This document shows positions 20,201-32,200 of a stretch of 64,000 bases of DNA, one piece after another. Every line of letters begins with the position of its first letter. Within the stretch, counting starts at the first letter, position 1. Both the position numbers and the translations under genes were made by a program. The notes below the pieces were generated by a model. It searched no databases, had not been told where the DNA came from, and saw only the letters and a list, made by a program, of their open reading frames with translations. Source of the DNA: Cordylochernes scorpioides (taxonomy: Eukaryota; Arthropoda; Arachnida; Pseudoscorpiones; Chernetidae); assembly GCA_030710605.1 (NCBI GenBank), contig CP092863.1:124918049-124982048 (forward strand), given 5' to 3'.

Positions 20201-23200
20201 AATAATATTTTAAAATTTTCTTTTTATTTACCATATTTATTTCCTTTCAACTGCTATATTTTTCAATTAGAATAAAATATTATTTAATATATTATATTTA
20301 ATATTTTAATGTCTGTAGAGTTAATATTTGATTATATTACTGAAAAGAAACACATTGCCAGTAAATTTATTTGTTACAATTATTTTTGTTTCTTAAATAT
20401 GTATTAATGCCATTTTGTCCCTGATACTAAAAGTTAATCATGAAAATAAAATAAAAACACACAATGGTTTCAATTAATATCATTAATTTATATTACAAGG
20501 CTATTTTAAAAAAATATTATTTTAGCGAGTTAGATGATTACCTAATCATATAACCTTAATTCAACACTTCCTTTAATTCAACCGAAAGCTCTGATCCCTT
20601 GGGCTGTTGAATTAAAGAGGTTCGACTGTAATTAGTAACTCTCTGGTAAGAGGACACTTCTCCCTAAAAGACACTTTGGCTCTATAACTAGACCTTGTAC
20701 ACACTATTTTTTAAATTTAGATTTGGTCTTATTATCATATGTTTATAAACTATAATTAAAATTGTAACTTATCATAGACACACACACAACATTATTCCTT
20801 TATTTATATAAAAAATAGACACTTCGGCCAGTTGGAGAAAAACCTCCAACTGGCCGAAGTGTCTATTTTTTATATAAATATGAATGGCTGCCAGGCAGCC
20901 TCCATCTTTACGATTATTCCTTTAGAGAGAGGAGAGAGTGTGGTATCTGGTCCATCAGTCTGATTCTTCATCTTTTTTCTGTTCTTTTTCCATTCATCTT
21001 TACAAGTGGGAGTTTGTGGGAATATGGTACAGACTTTCTATTTTTGGCAACAACAACCTCTGGTATTGGAATCCCACATTGAGTACATTTTTTTTCTTTC
21101 TGAAGACTCCACCAGCGAATGCCTTTTAAACTGCTTTCTATACATGTAGATACGTGGTGTACTTAGCAGTTACTAATCCACCATTGATATCATGGCCTGT
21201 ACCATATGTATACTAGGGATAATTAAAAAATAATAATTTCACAAGGTACATGATAAGCCACAATTTGAATGATAGATTATAAACACAAGGTAATAAGACC
21301 AAATCTAAATAAATAGTGTGTGATGTTTTCGATAACAGTATTGTTATCATCATCAGACAAATGTGTTAAATGCCTCACTTTCATTCAGTACTTTTGTCTG
21401 ATGATGGTAACAATGCTGTTACAGAAACGTCTTACACACTATATACAGTAGAACCTCCCTGTAAAGGACACTTAGTTGCAGAGCCAAACTGTCCTTTAGG
21501 GAGAGGTGTCCCCTTACCGGAGAGTTGCTAAATAGTCAAAATGGTTATTTTACAAATGAAAACTGTCATTTGTAGAGGGGTGTCCTCTAAAGGGAGGTTC
21601 TACTGTATTTTATTTGGATTTGGTTTTATTGCCTTATGTTTACAAGGTACAGAAGAATCAACCTCTCTGTAAAGGACAACATCTAGTTGTAGAGTGAAAG
21701 TGTCCTTTAAGGAGAGGTGCCCTCCTTATTAAATTTTTTCTTCAGAAAAAAAGTTGCCAAATACAGGATTGGATCTCAGGTTGTGACCATTGATAATTTA
21801 TATCATTCCTCCATCAACCCCCTACTCTTTATAATTACACTCATGGAACGTCTTTGATGTCTCTGGTCATCTATCTTTTTTTTTTTTTTTAAAGGAGATA
21901 GGCAATTTTATTCACACTTGGTTATCTAGTGCGTCTTCAACAAAGATCACTGTTTATCAAATATATTTCAGAGTTATTTTCTGAATCCCAATATACACGC
22001 TAAAAAGGTACATTTCCGATGATAAAGCACAATTTGGATTATAGATACAATAAAATAAGACCTAATATAAATAATTTAATAGTGTGTGACATTTCGGTAT
22101 CGGCATTGTTACCATCATGAAACAAAAAGAATAAATGAGTTTCATTTATTCTTTCAATTTCATTTATACTTTTGTTTGATGATGGTAACAATGCTGTTAC
22201 CGAAATGTCACACACTATTAAATTATTTGGATTAGGTCTTATTATCTGGTATCTAAGGTACAATTCTTTTTTGTCAATGAGTGTATATGATACAGAAGAA
22301 CAACCTTCATGGGAGGATGCTTCCTTCCACTAGAGGACAGTTTTCATCACTAAAATTATCGTTTTATTAATTAGCAACTCTCTGGTAAGAGGACATCTCC
22401 TCAATGCTGCACATGACTGGTATAGAGCAGGAGGGACAAGCACTGGTTCTGTCCTCCCAAGAGAACAACAGTCTTTGATTTCCAGACTTAAGTCTGGTCA
22501 TCTACGGACAATGACTTTCCAGAATGGTTGCAAGGTTTTCCAACTATGTACTAAGTGTCAACCTGCAACCCCAAAACACATTATTGACTGTATTGACTCA
22601 TCCATTGATGAGCTCTACTCTTCCCCGGCAGACACCATCAAAAGTCTCAAGCTTTACAAGCTTGATACCTTAGTGTGATTGAGTGGAGATAAGAAAGAAG
22701 AAGAAGAAGGACATCTCCTCTCCCTACAGAACACTTTAGCTCTGCAGCTAGGTACTGTAGTGAGAGATTGGTTCTATGGTAACAATTAGTCACCACGGAT
22801 AAGAGCCACAAGTCTGACATTTTTACAATGTTGACATCCCGGGCCTCTTTTTATCACTTGATGTGAAATATTAAATGAGTCAACCACTTTTCACTTCCTT
22901 CTGATAGATGACTTATGAATGGAAATTTAAATACTTTCTATTTTCCAGCTTGACAATTGACAATTTAAACAATTTGATTGATTCTTTTAATCAAATTTGA
23001 CAAAGGTTTAAAAATAAAAGAGTAAAAGGGTATATAAAGTGTAGGGGAATATATATCCAGCTTGAGTATTAGCATGTTTTCAGCCCTAGGTAATAAGACT
23101 AAATCCAAATAAATAGTCTGTGACGTTTCGGTAACAACGTTGTTACTTATAATACTAAATCAAATACTGTGCAAAAAGTTTTTTTTCCTAATTTCTTAGC

Positions 23201-26200
23201 ATTGGCAAGTTTTTGAGATAAAAAAACTCTTCCACAAGGGTGGTTACCGAAACGTCATACACTATCTATTTGGAGATTTTGTGTTATTACCTTGTGCATA
23301 TAATCTATAATTCAAATTGTATTGTATCATGTTTTTAGCCCTGTGTAGTCTCCTTTAATAACTTAAGGTATCTGTTTTACTCTGTTTCACTAAGTTTCTA
23401 AAATAATGGCTATATTTGGAGGGGTTTATCTCCTTAATATAGACCTAAATGCCCCAAGATACGAGGTTAGGGCAAACCAAATGGCCTAGTCAACTTTGTT
23501 AGATGAGGAAAAGAAAGGATTTGCGAAAGGCTGTGTAAATTCTAAACTTACTAACCTAATCAAATCTTGATGAGGTGTACAATTTATATATGTATGTGAT
23601 ATATACACTAATGGACAAAACTTAAAGGAAGTTGTACCTTTCAGCATGTATATCGGGATTGAGACAATAACTCTGAAAGATATTACAGTGACCTTTATTG
23701 AAGACACACAAGATAACCAATATACACTCATGGACAAAACTTAAGGAAGTTGTACCTTTCAGCATGTATATCGGGATTGAGACAATAACTCTGAAAGATA
23801 TTACAGTGGCCTTTATTGAAGACACACGAGATAACCAATATACACTCATGGACAAAACTTAAGGAAGTTGTACCTTTCAGCATGTATATCGGGATTCAGA
23901 CAATAACTCTGAAAGATATTACAGTGACCTTTATTGAAGACACACGAGATAACCAATATACACTCATGGACAAAACTTAAGGAAGTTGTACCTTTCAGCA
24001 TGTATATCGGGATTGAGACAATAACTCTGAAAGATATTACAGTGACCTTTATTGAAGACATACGAGATAACCAAGTGTGAATCACCCCTGTCTTCTTCAA
24101 TAATAAAAAAAAGAATGGTGTATGCTTAAAATATGAAACTTACTTAAGATTTGTCCATGAGTATTTTAGATAAGAATCACAAGGTCTTTTTTTTTGTTGT
24201 TATTTAACTTTTTTTTTATCCCTAGTACAGATGGTATAGACAATGATAATCATGGTGGGTAGTTAGCGACTGCATTTACTGCAAGTGTACCACATGTCTA
24301 CACATATAGAAATCAGTTTGACTTGCACTTTCAAGTGTATAAAGAAAATGAAAGTAAATATATTCTTCAAATTTTTTTTGTTAATCTCTATGCATTGTAC
24401 CATAAATGAACGTTTCCAATATTCCACCGGTGTGATAGTGATGGTGCAATATGGTGCTATTGATCTTTCCATATTTACATATCTTAAGAGACAAGGGTCA
24501 CCTCTCCCGTCAAAATAGAGGTATAAAACCAGACGCCATCTATTGACCGTCGCCGCAACTATCAGCCTCGGGTTGGTGACAAAGCCACAACACCAGCTTT
24601 GGCAAACTGAAAAGCGTCCACCTAGAGACCTAGTTTGCCAAAGCTGGTGTTGTGGCTTTGTCACCGACCCAAGGCCGCTAGTTGCGGCGACGGTCAATAG
24701 ATGGCGTCTGGTTTTAGACGTCTATTTTGACGGGAGAGATGACCCTTGTCTCTTAAGATCAATTTCCTCCCGGCAAAATTTCCCCCTATTTACATATCTG
24801 TAAATTTATTTAGTGTAGACACCACTTGGCCTAACTACGGCACTTCTGGCACCGTGGTGCTGATTGACCACAATTGGCACAGCAGGGTCAATTGAGTCTC
24901 TCAAAGGCTGCCAAGACATAACAAGACATGGCTTCAATGAGGTTTTTTTTTTTGGGGGCATATTTTGATTTAGTTTATTTTTGTCGGTTTATCTCTTGTG
25001 TTGTGTTCAAATATACACATGGACAAAACTTGAGGAAGTGAATATTCTTGTCGCTGGTCCTCTATATATATATTTTTAGGGTGACAAAGCCAATTTTGTT
25101 CACACTTGGACCCCTGAAACACTTGTAAGTGAAAAAATTCGAAGTTTTCCATGTGTGTAGACATGTGGTACACTTATAGTGAAAGCAGTCGCTAAATATT
25201 ACTCACCATGATTATCATGGCCTGTAAGAATGGAATTAGGGATAAAAATAAATTGATTTGTTGGAAGTGATAAGGCACAATTTGGATAATTCTATATACA
25301 GTTACGAGCGTCATTCCTGGCCTCTGTCACGGTTTGCTTTTTTTTTTTTGGAATGGCGCCCTCCTATTGGTCGGCTACGATCACGGCACCTTTGCCCCCC
25401 CCCATCATTTGGTGCCGCCAATGCGCGAGACACTTCTGTCACTGTTTGCTTTTGGTTCAGCGGTAGAATGCTTGCCTGCCATGCGGGCGCCCCGGATTCG
25501 ATTCCCGGCCGATGCATTTTTTTTTTTTTTACAATTTTTAAAACTCATTTATATATTATAGTGGCGGGCGCCCCGGGTTCGATTCCCGGCCGATGCATTT
25601 TTTTTACAATTTTTAAAACTCATTTATATATTATACAAGAATGACATCCACGGCGCCAATTTATAATTGTAACGAATAGTATTTTAATAAAAGCATTTAA
25701 TCGGGTAAACCCCGGGCGTTGCCCGGGTCATTCAGCTAGTAGATTATAAACACAAGGTAATAAGACCAAATCCAAATAAATAAATAGTGTGTGACGTTTC
25801 GGTAACAGCGTTGTTACCAAAACTACTTTTGTCTGAAGATGGTAACAACGCTGTTACCGAAACGTCACACACTATTTATTTATTTGGTCTTATTACCTTG
25901 TGTTTTGTTGGAAGGTTCAAAGAATTCGTCAAGACATATTTATAGGTTGACTGTAATGTCAATTTGAATTTATTTGAGTAGAGGTATTGTGTGTGTGTGT
26001 GTGCAATTTGGATTATAGCTTAGAAACATAAGGTAATGTAACACAATCAGAATTACTAAATTGTGTGTGTGATAACTCAGCATCAGCGTCGTCACCGAAA
26101 CGTCACACACCATTTATTTGTTTGGGGACTTGTTGCTTTATATTTATTAGAGTAAGACAGGATCAAGAGAATCCCAGACTTAACCTCATGGACAAAACTT

Positions 26201-29200
26201 AAGGAAATGGAAAATCTTTGATGTCAACTTCTTTTTTTTTGAAGGAGATAGAGGCTGTTCACACTTGGTTATCTCTTATGTCTTCAATAAAGTTTACTGT
26301 AATATCTTTCAGAGTTATTTTATGAATCCCAATATGCATGCTAAAAAGTTAAAACTTCCTTAAGTTTTGTCCATGAGTGTACTTGTAAATTAATTTATAT
26401 GCTAGCATTTCACCCGAAATCCATTTTGTTTGGCATTCAGCCATATTTGAGGATAATTTGCACGCTTCCCATTGTTGCACGCTCATTATTTTGACTCTCA
26501 TCAAAACTTCCTTATGCCCCCTTCCCCCGTTTCACGCTGAATTTTTAATTTTTTTTCCCCTCTCTCTCACTGTCAGCTGATTTTCCTTCCTTTTTTTTTT
26601 CTGTAGCCATAAGCCCTCGGATTCCAAACTCCACCTCCGTCAGGCCTGGCAATCCCTTCGTCTTTCTTGGACTCCTCCCAAAATCTTCGTCCCACCGTAA
26701 GCAAATCTCCGCACGTCTTGCAAAAAAAAAAAAAACTAATCCTTCGTTTGCTCCTGTGCCGTCGTCTCCAAGCTAACTAACAGAACTTCTGCTCTCTCTG
26801 TTTGTTTGTGTTTCTCTCTCTCTCTTCATTTTTACCTTCTTATGATAAAGCCCAATTTGGATTATAGATTACAAACACAAGGATAGAAATACCAAATCCA
26901 AATAAATATAAGTGCGTGACGTTTAAGTAACAGCATTGTTACAGACAAAAGTACTGAATGAGGGCAACAATGCTGTTACCGAAAGTAACCCTATTTGTTT
27001 TTTTTGGATTTGGTCTTATTACCTTTTGTGTTACCTTCAGTACTTTGGTTAAATTGTCCAAGCTTCCTTTCTGGCCAAAACTGACCAATCAAAACATTTA
27101 AAGAGCCTTTTTCTTCATTTATATTAAAGAGGCATAGCTGGAGCTGTGAAAGAAAAAAAAAAGTTTTTCTAAATATTTTGAAGGATTGGCTCCCTCTGTA
27201 TCAATTTTTTTAAAAATATAAATGTATTAAATGGATCGCCTTTTGACTAGAATCATTTATTCAGTTCCATATATAAATATTTTCTTCAAAAAAAAAAAAA
27301 AAACTTTTTTTTTTTTTACCCAAAAATGCTTAGAAAATAAGGTATCAAATTCAAATAAATATTATTTATTTTTGGTAATTTTATACTTCTTCTTTCTTAT
27401 CTCCTGGATGAAGTAGAATGTCATTAAGACTGGGAGCACTACTCAGTACCAGGCCACTGACTTAGCTCCACTATGAAATGGCCACCTCTGACATAAGGAA
27501 CTGACACCATGTGCAGCCGCTCCTAACATGGAGTACATCCTTTATCCCTGGAGCCCTTACAGGGTACTATCAGCTGAGCCCAGTTTTGTTAGAGAGCTTG
27601 TTACTGCTCCCCCTCTTCCTTTTTCATCCAGACTTGGGGCCGGCAAAGGCGTAGTTCCTTACCTTATGTTTCTAATCTATAATCTAAATAAGGCCTTTAC
27701 AAAAAAGCCTCTTTTGTCTTTGTAATTCTGTGACCTAACTTTTTTGTATGTATCTTCCCTCCCCAAAATTTAGGGGATAGGTACTTTCAAGATAAGTAAA
27801 GGATTTTTTTACTTGTTCAATTTCCATTTTGGTTAGTGACAGGAAGACAGGTTTCATAGTGTATTGTTGTTATTTATCCCGTTGTGTAAAATGTACACAA
27901 CATTTATATCTCTTTGAGACAACCTCAGCTCTTAGCTATTCCCACCAGTCTCTGTCATGGAGGGTCGGTGAAAAGTGATATAAACTGCCAATTTCTGCCA
28001 TCCACGACCCAAGATCGAATCCCCACATTGAGCACTTTTTTTCTGAATTAAGAAAAAAATTGTTTCAATAGGCCCCTAATTCTTACCAAAGTCCAACCCC
28101 ACCAGTGAATGCAAGTAACCAAACAGGACTTTAGCACCTTTGTAAGTTCAAAAGCTAAACTATTCTTTCCATGTTGATAGACATGTGGTGCACTTACAAG
28201 TAAGTCACCAAATACTACCCACCATGATTATCATAGCTTGTAACTTACAAGAAAATAAGACCAGAATCCAAATAAATTAATAGTGTGTAACGTTTCGTTA
28301 ACAACGTTGTTACCATCATCAGAGAGACAAAAGAATAAAAAAAATTTAAATCATTTATTTTTATTTTCTTGTAGTTATAATCTATAATCCAAATTGTGCT
28401 CTATATCATTGTCTGTACCGAACTCCGCCTTTGCCGGTCCCAAGCCTGGATGAAAAAAAGAGGAGGGGGAGCAGTAAGAATCTCAGTAAAAAACCTGGGC
28501 TCAGCTGGCCCGGCTGATAGTACCCTGTAAAGGCTCCTAATCCAGGGATACAGGATGAGCAGCATTTGTACTCCATGTTAGGAGCAGCTACACATGGCGT
28601 CTGTACCTCATGTCAGAGGCGGCCATTTCTTTTGGAGCTAAGTCAGTGGCCTGCCACTGAGTAGTGCTCCTTGTCTTGATGACAAAGGCAGACACATTCT
28701 ACTTCACCCAGTGTGGAGATAAGAAAGAAGAAGAAGATTGTCTGTACCTAAGTTAAGTTAAAAAAAAAAAAAAAAGTGGGGGTTTCCTGCCATATCAATT
28801 TCTTGTAATTGGAAATCTTTAGTAATTCCGATGAAAGCAAATGATCCCATTGAAGATTCTCTTGATTCCTGGAACCAGTGTTAAGCCAACCTGTGTGTTT
28901 GTTATACACCATTGTATCTTAGGTGAGAATATATAGTACAAGAGTGAAATTGTACTGGGATCAGGCGGATTAATTAAGAAAATGGCATCTCCCACTTATG
29001 CAAATCAAAGTTGATGATGTCTTCCACCATCTGTCAGAATAAATATCACTATTCATTCAATTCATTCTTAAAAAAAAAAAAAATATTATAGGATATTGGA
29101 TAAATGTCCTTACTTGATTAATCAATTATATTTTTATTCTCTTGTCTGATGATGGTAACAATGCTGTTACCGAAACGTCACACACTATTAATTTATTTGG

Positions 29201-32200
29201 ATTTGGTGTCTTATTTTCTTATAGCTATAATCTATAATCCAAATTGTGATTTTTATCATTTTTGATAAATGAAGAAAAAGTCAACTACATACATGTTTCA
29301 GACTGTTGGCCCTTGTAAGTATGGTGCAGGCTGCACATTAGTTAATATTCATTCTGACAGATGGTACAAGGGCTGTTATGCAACTTTTCAGTTGCACGAA
29401 ATCAGATTTTTTCCTTTAGTTATCCTTAGTTCTTTGAGTTCCTGCTTATAAGAGACAAGGGTTGTTGAAGTGAAAATTTCTTTTAGTACCTTGTCTTGAC
29501 AACCATCATGATTGGGTAAAGTAAAATGTGTCTACCTTTGTCATTAAGACTGGGAGCACTACTTAGTGGCAGGCTAACTTAGCTCCAAAAGAAATGGCCA
29601 CCTCTGACATGAGGAACAGACGCCATGTGCAGCTGCTCCTAACATGGAGTACAAACGCTGCTCATCCTGTATCCCTGGATTAGGAGCCCTTACAGGGTAC
29701 TATCAGCCGGGCCAGCTGAGCCCAGGTTTTTTAGTGAGCTTGTTACTGCTCCCCCTCCTCCTTTTTCATCCGGGCTTGGGACCGGCAAAGGCGGAGTTAG
29801 TACCTTGTGCTCTCTTTGATTTACATCTTTTGGCCTCTTCTTTGCCTTATTTACATATTGGTTGGTTGACTGGCTCTGTCTGAGTGAATTTTTGCCCAAC
29901 AAAATGTTGTTTCAGCAATGGTTAAAGATGATAAATGCACAGGAAGTGGAAAGTCTTTGATGCCACCGGTTGTCTATTTTTTTTTTTAAGGAGACAGAGG
30001 CAATTTTGTTCACATTTGGTTATCTCGTGTGTCTTCAATAATATGATAAGACACAATTTGGATTATAGATTATAAACACAAAGTAAGAAGATCAAATCCA
30101 ATTAAATAAATAGTGTGATGTTTCTGTGACAACGCTGTTACTGGAAACGTCACACACTAATTATTTATATGGATTTGGTCTTATTACCTCGTGCCACTGT
30201 AATATCTTTCAGAGCTATTGTCTCAATCCCGATATACATGATAAAAGTTACAACTTCCTTAAGTTTTGTCCATGAGTGGATATATATAGTCTAGGACTGC
30301 AGATTTTGATTAGCACACTATAGCCAACCTCCCTGTAAAGGACAACACCTAATTGTTGAGCCAAAGTGTCCTTCTTTCTAAAGAGTTGCTAAATAGTAAA
30401 AAATGGCAATTCTGACAAAAAAAACCTGTCCTTTGTAGAGAGGAATCTTCTAGCTGGAGTGTCCTTTCATGTAGGTTGTTCTATTGTACTAAAAAGGAAC
30501 GATCATACTATCACTTTTTTATTTAATCAAATATTTAAAAAAAACTTTCTGGTGAGTCCTTTATCATCTTGGGAAAAGAAGCTTTTTTAATATTTGGATT
30601 AAATGAAAAGTGGTGGAATGATCTTTTCAAGTTGTGTGTGTGATTTTATTATCATCACTCTTATCTTTTTATTAGAAGTATCCCCACGGCGATAAGAAAT
30701 AAATTGAAATATTCAAATTAGTACATTATTGGGATAATTGGTAATAGGCTTTGATATGTTAGTTTATATCTTCAGCTACCTGTAAAATTTCTTAATGATT
30801 GATTCTGTAGTTTTGGTGGGGCGGAGAAAAGTAACAAATATTGATTTAACATTCATAACAGTTTTATGGGAAAAGTCAAGGAAGGAGTTTCTTGTATAAA
30901 GGCAAGAAATAGCCTAAGGAAAAATGGCATTCATCAAGAAAAAAAAAAGTCTTAGCATCAACACAAATCAATATAAAATTTGAAACGCCCTTGGTGCAAT
31001 TCTCAATCTGCAACCCCAAAACACATATTGACTGTATCGACTCATCCATTGATGAGCTCTACTCTTCCCCGGCAGACACCATCAACAAGCTTTACAAGCA
31101 TGATACCTTAATATGATTGAGTGGAGATAAGAAAGAAGAAGAAGAGACAAGGGTTGTTGAAACTTTAATTTCTTTTAGTACCTTGTGCTCTTTTTGATTT
31201 ACATCTTTTGACATCTTTATCTTATTTACATATTGGTTGGTTGACTGACTAGCCCGGGTTCTGTCTGAGTGACTTTTTGCCCAACCTTAGAATAATTTTT
31301 AACGCCTTGCCAAATATTTTAATTTTTGTTTTCTCCTGAGGAGGACAAAAGATTTTTGTCGAAACTTGGAGGTAATAAAAAGATTTACTGGCCGAAGTAT
31401 CTTTATTTTCAAGAATCAACACAGATGTCACTGAAAACCAGATATCATTTGATCAAAAGCTTCATTTGGCCAAATAGCCTTTTTTGATAAATCAAGAAAA
31501 GTAAACCATGTACATGTTTCAGACTGTTGGCCCTTGTCTGTGATGCAGGCTACATCTTAGTTGATATTTATCTCAACAGATGGTGCAAGCGCCATCAGCA
31601 AACACCAGTTGCAGAATCAGCAGAGAAACATTTTTTCTTTTCTTTAGTTATCCTTAGTTCTTTGAATGCCTTCTCTGCTTCTTCTTTCTTATCTCCATTC
31701 AATCATATCTCTTCTTCTTCTTTCTTATCTCCACTCAATCACACTAAGGTATCAAGCTTGGAAAGCTTGAGACTTTTGATGGTGTCTGCCGGGGAAGAGT
31801 AGAGCTCATCAATGGATGAGTCAATAGAGTCAATAATATGTCTTGGGGTTGCAGGCTGAGAATTGCACTTAGTACATAGTGGGAAAACCCTGCAACCATT
31901 CTGGAAAGTCATTGTTCGTAGATGACCAGACTTAAGTCTGGAAATCAAAGACTGTTGTACTCAATCATATTAAGGTATCAAGCCTGTAGAGTTTGTTGAT
32001 GGTGTCTGCTGGGGAGGCTGAGTAGAGCTTATCAATGGATGAGTCAATACAGCTAATGATGTGGTACAATCATAAGGACTGGGTGAGGTAGAATGTGTCT
32101 GTCATCAGCTGGGCCAGCTGAGCCCAGGTTTTTTAGCAAGCTTGTTACTGCTCCCCTTCCTATAGATTATAAACACAAGGTAATGAGCCCACAAATCTCC

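Larger units (their letters stand above)
25291..25739 (+). mobile_element. Helitron-like nonautonomous element
   Basis: 449 bp. It begins TCTATATACAG, ends with a hairpin CCCGGGC-GTT-GCCCGGG (25711-25727), then TCATTCAG and CTAG followed by T. A 3' hairpin about 10 nt before CTRR and no terminal repeats are Helitron traits. The host FB1 sequence continues on both sides without a clear duplication. No Rep/helicase is present. It carries tRNA-Gly-like DNA. Confidence 0.65.
25269..25905. repeat. FB1 element split by a Helitron-like insertion
   Basis: The FB1 left end (AAGGCACAATTTGGATA) stops at about 25289 and resumes at 25740 (TAGATTATAAACACAAGG). The inner part 25775-25885 is a strong hairpin with CTGAAGATGGTAACAACGCT and CCGAAACGTCACACAC in the right arm. 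Confidence 0.75.

Noticed and set aside
23600..24168. Regularly spaced 118-bp repeats that might suggest a CRISPR-like array
   Set aside because: Units are contiguous with no unique spacers, in a eukaryotic intron, and correspond to part of a MITE.
25448..25516. A working tRNA-Gly gene
   Set aside because: The 5' strand of the acceptor stem is replaced, so no mature tRNA could fold or be processed.
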